Positions 7,660 to 15,245 of a stretch of DNA of 24,097 nt are shown in pieces. Source of the stretch: Bog-159 sp049511415 (GTDB lineage Bacteria; Acidobacteriota; Terriglobia; Bryobacterales; Bryobacteraceae). Positions within the stretch are counted from its first letter, which is position 1, and every line of letters starts with the position of its first letter. The position numbers and the translations under genes were made by a program. The notes beneath the pieces were generated by a model. It did no database searches. It worked only from the letters and a program-made list of their open reading frames with translations, and was not told the DNA's origin. Location: assembly GCA_049511415.1 (NCBI GenBank), contig JBEKYC010000093.1, forward strand, positions 1 through 24,097, read 5' to 3'.

Positions 7660-8589
7660 GTGCTCGAACTCCTTCACCCCGATGTGCGCCATCATGTTGA
7701 CGATTTGGAGCGCCGGTTCGCCGCCGCGCAACCGTTCCGCCACGTAGTAATCGACCATTTTCTCGATCCCCAATTCTGCGCCGAGTTGATGACCCAGTTC
7801 CCGCCCTTCGCCGTCGGCGATGCGCGCAACGAGCGCGGCGAAGAAGCCGGCAAATCCGTCATTAACCACATCGCCCGCCTCGGTCCCGCCTTTCGCCAGT
7901 TTGATCGCTTAATGCGCGACGCCGAGTTCCTGTCGCTGGTGGGCTGTATCTGCGCCATTCCCGCGCTGCTATACGACGAAGACTACATCGGCGGTGGCAC
8001 GCACGAAAATCGCGACGGCCAGGAGCTCGACCCGCATGTGGACTTCAACTTCCATCCCCGCCTGGGCTGGCACCGCCGCCTCAACCTGATCGTCTTCCTG
8101 AATCCCGAATGGGACGAAAACTGGGGCGGCTGCCTGGAACTCCTGCGCGAGCCTTCCTCCACTGGCGTCGACCGCCAGGCCGTAACGCCGCTGGCCAATC
8201 GCGCCGTGATCTTCGAGACCACTGAATCCTCCTGGCACGGCTTCCCCATTATCCGCACGCCCTCCGGCCGCGCAACCACGCGCAAGTCACTGGCGGTCTA
8301 TTTCTATAGCCATGCCCGCCCAGCCGCCGAAATTGCTCCGCCGCACGCAACTTACTATTACCAGCGTCCCCTGCCGAACCACTTACAGCCGGGTTATACG
8401 TTGCGCGAAGAAGATGTGGCGGAAATAAAAAAACTGTTCGCCCGCCGCGACCAGCACATTCAGTTCTTATATGAGCGCGAAACCGAATTCTCGCAACTGA
8501 TGGAAGGCATCAACAAATGGAAAGCATTTCGCCTGGCCCGAGCCATGACGGCCCCGGCAAGAGTGCTAAAGCGATTGGTGGGACGCTGA
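7660..8589 (+). CDS. 2-oxoglutarate/Fe(II)-dependent oxygenase (prolyl-hydroxylase type)
   Basis: A 309-residue cytoplasmic protein from a GTG at 7660, only 17 bases after the propeller gene. The iron-binding triad of the double-stranded beta-helix fold is visible: His126 and Asp128 in DPHVDFNFHP, His193 in SSWHGFP, and Arg208 (TTRKSLAVYFY) to bind the 2-oxoglutarate carboxylate. RLNLIVFLNPEWDENWGGCLEL is typical of the 2OG-FeII_Oxy_3 family, which hydroxylates proteins, peptides or small molecules. Substrate unknown. The C-terminal 90 residues form a helical, basic extension. The 3' end overlaps the convergent larE by 24 bases. Confidence 0.88.
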   Translation: MLELLHPDVRHHVDDLERRFAAAQPFRHVVIDHFLDPQFCAELMTQFPPFAVGDARNERGEEAGKSVINHIARLGPAFRQFDRLMRDAEFLSLVGCICAIPALLYDEDYIGGGTHENRDGQELDPHVDFNFHPRLGWHRRLNLIVFLNPEWDENWGGCLELLREPSSTGVDRQAVTPLANRAVIFETTESSWHGFPIIRTPSGRATTRKSLAVYFYSHARPAAEIAPPHATYYYQRPLPNHLQPGYTLREEDVAEIKKLFARRDQHIQFLYERETEFSQLMEGINKWKAFRLARAMTAPARVLKRLVGR

Positions 8590-9429
8590 CCCCAGGTTCA
8601 GCACTTCGTTCAGAGAGCCTTGGCGGTAGCCCTCCAGGTCCAGCGTCACATACTTGAAGCCCAGCGCTTTGAAGATACCCGTGAAAGCCCGTGCCATCTC
8701 CGGCGAAAGCGCCTTCACCAGTTCATCCGGAGCAATCTCCAGCCGCACCAGCTCCCCGTGGAACCGCACCCGGAACTGCCGGAATCCCAGCGCCTTGATC
8801 TCTTCCTCGCCGCGCTCCACGGTCTTCACATTCTGGATCGTCACCGGTGTGCCGTACGGAATCCGCGAGCTCAGGCATGCCGATGCCGGCCGGTCCCAGG
8901 TGGGCAATCCCGCCATGCGCGACAGCTCCCGGATCTCCGCCTTGGTCAACCCCGCGTCCACCAGCGGCGCCTGCACCTGGTGCTCTCCCGCGGCCTTCTG
9001 CCCCGGCCGGTAGTCGCCCAGATCGTCCGCATTCACGCCGTAAATAATGTGGCGGATCCCGCGCGTCCGCCCGACCTCTTCGAGGCGCGTGAACAACTCG
9101 TCCTTGCAGTGAAAGCAGCGGTTGGCGTCGTTCTTCAGGTAATCCGGATTGTCGAATTCCTGCGTCGCGATGTATTCGTGCGCGATGCCGAACTGCCGCG
9201 CGAATGCCTCCGCGTCGCGCTTGTGCGATTCCGGCATGGAAGCCGAATCCGCCGTAATGGCGATCGCGCCGTCGCCCAAAACCTGCTGCGCCGCCCAAGC
9301 CAGATAAGCCGAATCCGCCCCGCCCGAATAAGCCACCATGACGCGATCAAGCCCGCGCAGCACCGCAAAAAGCTTCTCCTGCTTTTCGCGCAGAACAGCC
9401 GGACGCGACACATCGACCAAGGCAGTCAT
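8566..9429 (-). CDS. larE: LarE, ATP-dependent sulfur transferase for nickel-pincer cofactor
   Basis: A 287-residue protein. SGGADS at 35-40 is the PP-loop that adenylates the cofactor precursor; RCFHCKDELF (Cys105, Cys108) and PASACLSSRIPYG (Cys185) are typical of LarE. LarE inserts sulfur into the pyridinium bis-carboxylate nucleotide during synthesis of the nickel-pincer cofactor of lactate racemase and related enzymes. The single-cysteine type sacrifices its own cysteine. Three cysteines (CxxC plus the one in the ACLSSR loop) are the pattern reported for [4Fe-4S]-cluster LarE proteins, so this one is probably the catalytic type. No larA, larB or larC is in the window. A TATAAT six bases before the ATG suggests a leaderless transcript. 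Confidence 0.9.
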   Translation of the reverse strand: MTALVDVSRPAVLREKQEKLFAVLRGLDRVMVAYSGGADSAYLAWAAQQVLGDGAIAITADSASMPESHKRDAEAFARQFGIAHEYIATQEFDNPDYLKNDANRCFHCKDELFTRLEEVGRTRGIRHIIYGVNADDLGDYRPGQKAAGEHQVQAPLVDAGLTKAEIRELSRMAGLPTWDRPASACLSSRIPYGTPVTIQNVKTVERGEEEIKALGFRQFRVRFHGELVRLEIAPDELVKALSPEMARAFTGIFKALGFKYVTLDLEGYRQGSLNEVLNLGSASHQSL

Positions 9430-9435
9430 AGTTGA

Positions 9436-9441
9436 ATTATA
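9436..9441 (-). promoter_or_regulatory. -10 box of larE (leaderless layout)
   Basis: A perfect TATAAT on the minus strand, followed by six bases and the larE ATG. With the usual 6-7 bases from -10 to +1, transcription would begin at the A of the start codon. No ribosome binding site is present, as expected for leaderless translation. Confidence 0.55.
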
Positions 9442-9491
9442 GCCTAGCGTGGGACTTGCTCCTGGTGGAGGCAGATCTAGTGCCTATCGTT

Positions 9492-10172
9492 TCAGGGCGC
9501 CTGGGGCCCTAAGTCCGGTATAACCGCGAGATCTGCCGGCCTCGGCGGCTCCGCAAGCATGAAATCGCCGAAGACCCATACGTGCGCCGCATCGTAAGCG
9601 GCCTGGAGCGGTAGCTTGATATTGCCGTAACGATCCCAAGGTTGGAGGTCCGCGTCAACTTCGCAGAAAGAGATCGCCTGCTCACCCGCGTCCCAAAGTC
9701 GTGTTGCGCCGACCAACACACCAGCGAGGACGGCGTGATCGTATGGCTTAACGGCAACTCCGTCCAAAGCGAGCTTCGTGGCAAGCTGAAGCATGTCGTC
9801 ATCAAGGCCGAAGATATGGAGATACGGCAGATCGGCGAGGCGTCTGAAAGTTTTGTCAAGATCGTCGAGAGCATTCTTGACGTTGTTCTCGTATTTGTCC
9901 AAGATCACGCGTGCGACGGCAGCATCCCCCGGGGTGATGTGCCCAGCCGGCTCGGACCAGGACAGAAAGCGGCGTATCGCGTTCGCTTCCTTGCGCGGTT
10001 GGCATTTCGTCAAAATGGCCTGACGCGCTTCCCCAATGCATATATTAGGCAAGTGCATCGTGAGTTCGCCCAGGCGCGCGCGGTCGAGGAGTTCAGCGGC
10101 GGCGGCTACCTGATGGTGGGCAGGGGCGGCGAACGCGAAGAGCCAGTTCGACTCGACGAACACGTGCGCCAT
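9492..10172 (-). CDS. PIN-like domain protein (putative nuclease)
   Basis: A 226-residue protein from an ATG at 10172. The N-terminus HVFVESNWLFAF resembles the first strand of PIN ribonucleases (usually VDTN), with Glu7 in place of the usual Asp. Other acidic positions match the fold's spacing: Glu48 in GEAR, Asp145 in KPYDHAVLAGVL, and an acidic cluster in FCEVDADLQPW near 170-175. PIN proteins are metal-dependent RNases, often toxins. Six bases separate it from the upstream PD-(D/E)XK-like gene and there is no ribosome binding site of its own, so the two are very likely translationally coupled. The PIN call is by motif order only. Confidence 0.6.
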   Translation of the reverse strand: MAHVFVESNWLFAFAAPAHHQVAAAAELLDRARLGELTMHLPNICIGEARQAILTKCQPRKEANAIRRFLSWSEPAGHITPGDAAVARVILDKYENNVKNALDDLDKTFRRLADLPYLHIFGLDDDMLQLATKLALDGVAVKPYDHAVLAGVLVGATRLWDAGEQAISFCEVDADLQPWDRYGNIKLPLQAAYDAAHVWVFGDFMLAEPPRPADLAVIPDLGPQAP

Positions 10173-10178
10173 AAGACG

Positions 10179-10616
10179 TTAGTGGTAGCGAGGATGTGCG
10201 GCGCGAACTTCGCCGTTCGTGACGGCCGGCAGCACATATTCCCGAAGGGCGCCGCTGATTTTCGCAGGCAAATCTTGCGTGGGCTGCTGCGCGAGTCTCT
10301 CAAGCCACTGCTGCACAAAGATCTCAAATGAGATGGCTTCCACGGGTGGCGGCTGTTGCCACAGGCCCCACATATCGAATTCCGCAATCCGCCGAATAGA
10401 CTCCGGAGACGGGGCGGTGTAGAGATCGCGATACACCCACATATGTTCCGGCGTAATCAGCACGCCAGTGGGGCACTGCATCCCGCTCATGTATCGCTTG
10501 AGCTGTTCTTCCGAGCGCGCCAAGTCGGTCAGCGTCGTCTTGGCGTCGACCACCAGCAGGACACCGTCTGGCCCAGTGACGATGATGTCTGGTTGGAAAG
10601 CGGTTGCGTTGCTCAT
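10179..10616 (-). CDS. PD-(D/E)XK nuclease-like protein
   Basis: A 145-residue protein from an ATG at 10616. PDIIVTGPDGVLLVVDAKT at residues 9-27 has the shape of the PD-(D/E)XK catalytic core: Asp10 on the first strand, a turn, then Asp24-Ala-Lys26 on the second. The following LARSEEQLKRYMSGM helix and VLITPEHMWVYRD strands resemble type I restriction HsdR N-terminal or Holliday-resolvase-like folds. No DNA-recognition domain is present. It starts a two-gene unit with the PIN-like gene. It may supply DNA or RNA cleavage, or, being so small, only a recognition domain. The assignment is moderate. Confidence 0.55.
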   Translation of the reverse strand: MSNATAFQPDIIVTGPDGVLLVVDAKTTLTDLARSEEQLKRYMSGMQCPTGVLITPEHMWVYRDLYTAPSPESIRRIAEFDMWGLWQQPPPVEAISFEIFVQQWLERLAQQPTQDLPAKISGALREYVLPAVTNGEVRAAHPRYH

Positions 10617-10647
10617 CTCTTTACTCTATCAGCCATTAAAGCCGGCG

Positions 10648-10653
10648 ATTATA
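10648..10653 (-). promoter_or_regulatory. -10 box upstream of the nuclease-like pair
   Basis: TATAAT on the minus strand, 31 bases before the ATG at 10616, between this gene and the 3' end of the DUF3800 gene. AAAGAG directly before the ATG could serve as a weak ribosome binding site. No good -35. Confidence 0.35.
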
Positions 10654-10665
10654 TACGGCGCGGCT

Positions 10666-11442
10666 TCAAGGCTTGCCCCCACCACGGGCCCCCTTCACCA
10701 TTTCCAGTTCTTGATGTCTAGGCGGCAAATGCAAGCGACTGCGCAGTTCATCAAACTCATCTGCTCCTATGTCGCCCCATTCATCGTGCGAAATTCGATC
10801 AGCCAGGACGCTTATGGATTTGCGATATTCTGACTGGCCCATATGTTCATTATTGTGAATCCATCTGGAAGACACGATCCGGTTCTCGTAGGCAAGCCAA
10901 TCGGCCGCTTGAAACTGAACATGTTGGCCCTTTCTTCTGTATACAGGGTTGATTCCAGAATGCATCTGAAGAGCGCGAGTCAGAAATGCCTTGTCCTGAT
11001 CCCCGTCTTCAAACGCGAAGACAGGGTCATCCTGGTCGCCATATTTCCTTAACCACAGAATCACCGCTGCGACGCATGTCAATCCCGCGATAGCGAGCGG
11101 GGTGCCTATTGTTTCCCGAATCGGATAGTCACGATCAAAAACCTCAAAATCACCGACCCGGATGCTCCTGCAAAAACCCTTGTGAGTTCTTCGCTTGATC
11201 ACCGCTGAGAGCCGCCCCAGTAGGTCTATACGTTTCTGCTCCTGCCCCTTCCAGGACCCAAATGGCCCCTTGAAATGCGCGAATTCTTTCATGTGCAAAT
11301 ACGGCACGCCAAAAGCTCGAAGCACCTCGGTCCATTCTTCCTCAAATTTCATCCACTGGGTGACGTCAGAAGTAAATCCAGCAAGTGTCACGATATCCGA
11401 ATCCAGTCTTGTACCGCTGGCGTCGAAGTAGGTCGTAAACAT
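10666..11442 (-). CDS. DUF3800 family protein
   Basis: A 258-residue protein from an ATG at 11442. It opens TTYFDASG (Asp7) with IVTLAGFTS behind it, has FAFEDGDQDKAF in the middle (two acidic residues) and QAADWLAYENRI near residue 183. This Asp / Asp-Glu / QxADxLAY order is the DUF3800 pattern, a family with an RNase H-like fold, widespread on mobile and defence-rich regions and of unproven function. It is upstream of, and on the same strand as, the nuclease-like pair, with about 50 bases between. All three form an accessory block between larE and gyrA. The lysine/glycine-rich tail is probably disordered. Confidence 0.8.
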   Translation of the reverse strand: MFTTYFDASGTRLDSDIVTLAGFTSDVTQWMKFEEEWTEVLRAFGVPYLHMKEFAHFKGPFGSWKGQEQKRIDLLGRLSAVIKRRTHKGFCRSIRVGDFEVFDRDYPIRETIGTPLAIAGLTCVAAVILWLRKYGDQDDPVFAFEDGDQDKAFLTRALQMHSGINPVYRRKGQHVQFQAADWLAYENRIVSSRWIHNNEHMGQSEYRKSISVLADRISHDEWGDIGADEFDELRSRLHLPPRHQELEMVKGARGGGKP

Positions 11443-11454
11443 TGAGGTACACCA

Positions 11455-11460
11455 ATTATA
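11455..11460 (-). promoter_or_regulatory. -10 box of the DUF3800 gene (short-leader layout)
   Basis: TATAAT on the minus strand, 12 bases before the ATG at 11442, leaving a predicted leader of only about five bases and no room for a ribosome binding site. Confidence 0.45.
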
Positions 11461-11526
11461 ATCCGCTGAGAAGCGCTCTACACAGCGCCGGCAGTCCCCA
11501 TAACACGATGACCCGCCCCCACCCAG

Positions 11527-14067
11527 CTACTGCAGTGGTAGCTCCGGCTGCCCATCCCCATTCTTCACATCCACGTTCTCCGCTTCCGGAATCACCGACG
11601 CCGCCGCCACCTGGTCGTCATCCTCCATGCGCACCAGCCGCACCCCCTGCGTCGACCGACCCGCCTGCCGGATCTCCGCCGACTCCAACCGGATGATCTT
11701 GCCATTCTTCGACACAATCATCAAATCGGAATCGTCCTTCACCGACAAGATCGCGACCACCTTGCCGTTGCGCGTGGAGGTCTTCATGTTAATGACGCCC
11801 TTGCCGCCGCGCGCCGTCAGGCGGTAATCGGTCAGCCGGGTGCGCTTGCCATAACCGTTCTCGGAAATCGAAAGGATCAGCCCTTCATCCTCCACAATCT
11901 CCATCCCCACCAGGTAGTCGCTGTCGTCCAGATCCATGGCACGCACGCCGCGCGCCGGCCGGCCCATCGGCCGCACCTGGCTCTCGGCGAAGCGTATGGC
12001 CTGGCCATCATGCGACCCAATAAAGATGTAATTGCTGCCGTTGGTCAGGCGCGCCGCGATCAACTCGTCGCCTTCATCGAGCGACACCGCGATAATCCCG
12101 CGCGACAGCGGATTGTCGAACTCCGTCAGTTCGCTCTTCTTGATCACACCGCGCCGCGTCACCATCACCACGAATTGCCCCGGCACGAACTCCTGCACCG
12201 CCAGAAACGCCTTCACTGTATCGTCCGGCTCCAGGTTGATCAGGTTCGAAATATGTTTCCCCTTGCCCACCGTGGCCGCATCCGGGATCTCGTAAATCTT
12301 CAGCCAGTACACCCGGCCCTTGTTCGTGAAAATCAGCAGGTAGCTGTGCGTGGAGGCCACGATCAGGTGCTCCAGGAAATCCTCGGTGCGCGTGCCCATG
12401 CCGATGCGCCCCTTGCCCCCCCGCGACTGGCGCCGGTAGGTATCCACCGAGGTGCGCTTCAGATAGCCGCCGTGCGTGACGGTGACGGCCACGTCCTCCA
12501 CCGCCACCAGGTCTTCCAGGCGAATCTCGCCCGTGTCTTCGATAATCTCCGTGCGCCGCGCGTCGCCGTAAGCTTTCTGAACGTCCTTCAGCTCCTTAAC
12601 GATGACCTCGCGCACCAGCTTTTCCGATCCCAGCAGTTCCAGGTACTCGGAGATGCGCCGTTGAATCTCGGCCAGTTCATCGATGATCTTCTGCCGCTCC
12701 ATGCCGGTCAGTCGCTGCAATTGCAGCTCGATGATGGCCTGCGCCTGCCTCTCGGTAAATTGGAACGCCGCAATCAGCGAATCGCGTGCCTCGCGCGGCG
12801 CCTTAGACGCGCGGATCAGCCGGATCACTTCGTCGATGTTCTCCAGCGCGCGCTGGAAGCCCAGTAACAGATGCTCGCGCTCCCGCGCCTTGCGCAGGTC
12901 ATATTCGGTCCGCCGGCGCACCACTTCCACGCGATGTTCGATGAAATACTTGATCAGGTCGATAATGCCCAGCTCGCGCGGCTGCCCGTTCACGATGCAC
13001 AGCATGATGATGCCGAAGCCGATCTGCAGTTGCGTGTGCTTGTACAGATTGTTCAGCACTACCTCGGCCTGTTCGCCGCGCTTCAGCTCAAACACGATGC
13101 GCGTATCCCGGTCGCTCAGGTCCACCACATCCGAAACGCCTTCGATCTTTTTCTCGTTCACCAGCGCGGCGGCCTGCTCCACCAGCCGCGCGCGGTTCAC
13201 CTGGTAAGGAATCTCGGTCACCACAATCTGTTCCCGATCCTTGCCCATGCGCTCTATAGCCGCCCGCGCCCGCAGCTTCAAATGACCGCGGCCCCGCGTA
13301 TACGCATCCAGTATTCCCTGCCGCCCCAGAATGATGCCGCCCGTGGGGAAATCCGGCCCGGGCACCATTTCCATAATCTTGTGCAGCGGCGTTTGCGGAT
13401 TCTGAATCAGCGCGATCGTGGCGTTGATGATCTCCGTCAGATTGTGCGGCGGCATGTTGGTGGCCATGCCCACCGCGATGCCGGACGAACCGTTCACCAG
13501 CAGGTTCGGCACGCGCGTCGGCAGCACTTCCGGCTCATGCTCGCTCTCATCGTAATTGGGCCGGAAATCGACCGTCTCTTTATCGATGTCGTCCAGCATG
13601 GCGGTCGAAATGCGCGCCAGGCGCGCTTCCGTGTACCGCTGTGCCGCCGGCGGATCGCCATCCATCGAACCGAAGTTGCCTTGTCCCTCCACCAGCGGAT
13701 AGCGCATGTTGAAAGGCTGCGCCATGCGCACCAGGGCGTCATAAATCGCCGCATCGCCGTGCGGGTGATATTTGCCCATCACATCGCCGACCACCTTGGC
13801 GCACTTGCGCGTGGGGCGGTTGGGCTGTAAGCCCAGCTCCTGCATGCCCCACAGGATGCGGCGATGCACGGGCTTCAATCCGTCGCGCACGTCGGGCAGC
13901 GCGCGCGCCACGATCACGCTCATGGCGTAATCGAGGAAGCTCCGCTTCATCTCGTCTTCGATGTTGATGGGGACCAGATTCTTGTCGTAATCGCCGCCCA
14001 GCGGCAATTGCGGGCCTGAGGGCGGAGGCGCGGGTGGACCTTGCGGAGGATTTTCCTGATCGGCCAA
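11527..14067 (-). CDS. gyrA: DNA gyrase subunit A
   Basis: An 846-residue type IIA topoisomerase subunit that breaks and rejoins DNA with GyrB to introduce negative supercoils. The start is a TTG at 14067 with AGGAG just upstream. The breakage-reunion domain has MKRSFLDYAMSVIVARALPDVRDGLKPVHRR at 40-70, the quinolone region HPHGDAAIYD at 101-110, and the catalytic Tyr145 in RYTEARL. E. coli Ser83 corresponds to Ala106 and Asp87 to Asp110. The C-terminal wrapping domain carries the GyrA-box QSRGGKG at 547-553, which distinguishes gyrase from ParC. The first 25 residues are Pro/Gly-rich and poorly conserved. gyrB is not adjacent. The gene diverges from the cyclophilin gene. Confidence 0.97.
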   Translation of the reverse strand: MADQENPPQGPPAPPPSGPQLPLGGDYDKNLVPINIEDEMKRSFLDYAMSVIVARALPDVRDGLKPVHRRILWGMQELGLQPNRPTRKCAKVVGDVMGKYHPHGDAAIYDALVRMAQPFNMRYPLVEGQGNFGSMDGDPPAAQRYTEARLARISTAMLDDIDKETVDFRPNYDESEHEPEVLPTRVPNLLVNGSSGIAVGMATNMPPHNLTEIINATIALIQNPQTPLHKIMEMVPGPDFPTGGIILGRQGILDAYTRGRGHLKLRARAAIERMGKDREQIVVTEIPYQVNRARLVEQAAALVNEKKIEGVSDVVDLSDRDTRIVFELKRGEQAEVVLNNLYKHTQLQIGFGIIMLCIVNGQPRELGIIDLIKYFIEHRVEVVRRRTEYDLRKAREREHLLLGFQRALENIDEVIRLIRASKAPREARDSLIAAFQFTERQAQAIIELQLQRLTGMERQKIIDELAEIQRRISEYLELLGSEKLVREVIVKELKDVQKAYGDARRTEIIEDTGEIRLEDLVAVEDVAVTVTHGGYLKRTSVDTYRRQSRGGKGRIGMGTRTEDFLEHLIVASTHSYLLIFTNKGRVYWLKIYEIPDAATVGKGKHISNLINLEPDDTVKAFLAVQEFVPGQFVVMVTRRGVIKKSELTEFDNPLSRGIIAVSLDEGDELIAARLTNGSNYIFIGSHDGQAIRFAESQVRPMGRPARGVRAMDLDDSDYLVGMEIVEDEGLILSISENGYGKRTRLTDYRLTARGGKGVINMKTSTRNGKVVAILSVKDDSDLMIVSKNGKIIRLESAEIRQAGRSTQGVRLVRMEDDDQVAAASVIPEAENVDVKNGDGQPELPLQ

Positions 14068-14100
14068 TGGATCTCCTTGAATGGGTGGGTTGTAACTTCT

Positions 14101-14106
14101 ATTTTA
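14101..14106 (-). promoter_or_regulatory. Possible -10 box of gyrA (TAAAAT)
   Basis: TAAAAT on the minus strand lies about 33 bases before the TTG start. With 17 bases of spacing the -35 would be the poor TTAAGC. Unlike several neighbours, gyrA has a normal leader with a ribosome binding site. Confidence 0.25.
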
Positions 14107-14135
14107 CGACATTAGGGGGGCTGGCTTAAACCGGC

Positions 14136-14153
14136 GCGGGTCTTCAGCCCCGC
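14136..14153. repeat. GC-rich hairpin, copy 1 of a pair flanking the cyclophilin gene
   Basis: GCGGG and CCCGC arms around an 8-base loop, set in a CGCGGGTCTTCAGCCCCGC context very close to the hairpin at 14877-14895. It may be a short REP-like element; no U-run follows, so it is not a typical terminator. Confidence 0.4.
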
Positions 14154-14165
14154 ATCAAAAGAAGA

Positions 14166-14171
14166 TATGAT
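14166..14171 (+). promoter_or_regulatory. -10-like box (TATGAT) of the cyclophilin gene
   Basis: TATGAT is followed by 11 bases, including GAGGG, then the ATG at 14183. The predicted leader is under six bases, so GAGGG would be only partly in the mRNA. Alternatively, GAGGG is a true ribosome binding site and the promoter is further upstream. Confidence 0.3.
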
Positions 14172-14182
14172 GAGGGTTCAAT

Positions 14183-14851
14183 ATGAAAACTACAATCTGC
14201 CTGTTCGGCGTATGGGCCGCCGCGTTCGCCCAAGCGCCTTCCACCACACCGCCACCCGCTGCTCCCGCGCCGGAGCCGGGCCTTTATGCCACCATCAATA
14301 CGTCGCTGGGGGTCATCAAGCTGAAGCTGTTTGAAAAGGAAGCGCCCATCACCGTGAAGAACTTCGTAGCGCTCGCCCGGGGCACGAAGCCTTGGAAGGA
14401 CCCGAAGACCGGCGCGATGGTCACTAAGCCGCTATATGCGGGCACCATTTTTCACCGCGTGATCCCTAATTTCATGATCCAGGGCGGCGATCCCGCCGGC
14501 AACGGTATGGGTGATGTCGGTTTCACCATCCCCGATGAGTTCGTTTCCACCCTCAAATTTGATGTAGTCGGCCGCCTGGCCATGGCCAACACCGGCATGC
14601 CGCACACCGGCGCGTCGCAGTTCTTCATCACCGACGCCGCGACGACCTGGCTGAACGGCAAGCACACAATTTTCGGCCAGGTGCTCGAGGGCCAGGACGT
14701 GGTCCACAAAATCATCAGCGTCCCCACTGCCGCTGAGAATAAGCCGGTCACCCCGGTCAAGATTGTCAGTATCGTGATCCGGCGCGTAGGTCCGGCCCCG
14801 GGAGCCCCTCCCGCCGCCGTCAAGAAAGCCGCGCCCGCCAAAAAGAGCTAG
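14183..14851 (+). CDS. Exported cyclophilin-type peptidyl-prolyl cis-trans isomerase
   Basis: A 222-residue protein. Residues 1-17 are a short signal peptide ending AFAQA, followed by a Pro/Ala-rich linker. The cyclophilin fold runs from about residue 33 to 193: FHRVIPNFMIQGGDPAGNGMG holds the catalytic Arg, and GRLAMANTGMPHTGASQFFIT and LNGKHTIFGQVLEG are the other family signatures. It catalyses proline isomerisation and probably helps fold exported proteins in the periplasm. The last 30 residues are Ala/Pro/Lys-rich and likely disordered. It diverges from gyrA and converges on a small membrane-protein gene. Confidence 0.93.
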   Translation: MKTTICLFGVWAAAFAQAPSTTPPPAAPAPEPGLYATINTSLGVIKLKLFEKEAPITVKNFVALARGTKPWKDPKTGAMVTKPLYAGTIFHRVIPNFMIQGGDPAGNGMGDVGFTIPDEFVSTLKFDVVGRLAMANTGMPHTGASQFFITDAATTWLNGKHTIFGQVLEGQDVVHKIISVPTAAENKPVTPVKIVSIVIRRVGPAPGAPPAAVKKAAPAKKS

Positions 14852-14876
14852 CACTGGAGCGCAGACGTTAATCCGC

Positions 14877-14895
14877 GCGGGGGTTCCAGCCCCGC
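14877..14895. repeat. GC-rich hairpin, copy 2; possible bidirectional stop
   Basis: A perfect 6-bp stem, GCGGGG with CCCCGC, and a 7-base loop, between the convergent cyclophilin and small membrane-protein genes; its last base is in the stop codon of the latter. It resembles the hairpin at 14136-14153. No U-run follows on either side, so termination would not be of the classic intrinsic kind. Confidence 0.45.
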
Positions 14896-15164
14896 TATCC
14901 TTGCGTAGCCGGTTTTGCCTGCCCCGGCGCGCCTGCGCTAGTTTTGGCGGTTTGGGCAACGGGCGCAGCCGCCTGCAGGCGCGCCTGCCCAATCACAAAC
15001 CCGATATACAACCCGAACGCCAAAACCACCAGCAGACAGGTCAGTAAAAGAAATAAGCCGTCCATCGACCCGGCTTGGCCGCTGACCAGCAGCCATACGG
15101 CCGCCCCCAGTCCACCGATCACCACCACGATACTGAACAGAAATAGAAGTGCGCGATCCGACAC
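14895..15164 (-). CDS. Small membrane protein, two transmembrane helices
   Basis: An 89-residue protein from a GTG at 15164, preceded by a G-rich ribosome binding site (GAGGGGG). Two hydrophobic segments, about residues 5-27 (LLFLFSIVVVIGGLGAAVWLLV) and 37-60, are separated by a short polar loop with GSMDG. The C-terminal 28 residues are Ala/Gln/Pro-rich and polar. No enzymatic motif and no family recognised. Confidence 0.6.
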   Translation of the reverse strand: MSDRALLFLFSIVVVIGGLGAAVWLLVSGQAGSMDGLFLLLTCLLVVLAFGLYIGFVIGQARLQAAAPVAQTAKTSAGAPGQAKPATQG

Positions 15165-15180
15165 GGTCCCCCTCGAGTGC

Positions 15181-15210
15181 GGCGGAAGTTCCGCCGAGAA
15201 GCTAATTGTA
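15181..15210 (-). promoter_or_regulatory. Upstream region of the small membrane protein with a near-perfect palindrome
   Basis: GGCGGAA and TTCCGCC (15181-15195) are inverted around a single base, 16 bases before the GTG start. A TACAAT (15205-15210, minus) lies directly upstream and could be the -10 box, which would put the palindrome near the start of the leader. It may be an operator or a small leader hairpin. Confidence 0.35.
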
Positions 15211-15245
15211 CGCGTCCGGATACCGCTGCGGCAAGTCGCCCTCGC

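Noticed and set aside
12010..13830. Long plus-strand open frames opposite gyrA
   Set aside because: They are antisense to a certain gyrA and their His/Arg/Gln-rich translations show no domain.
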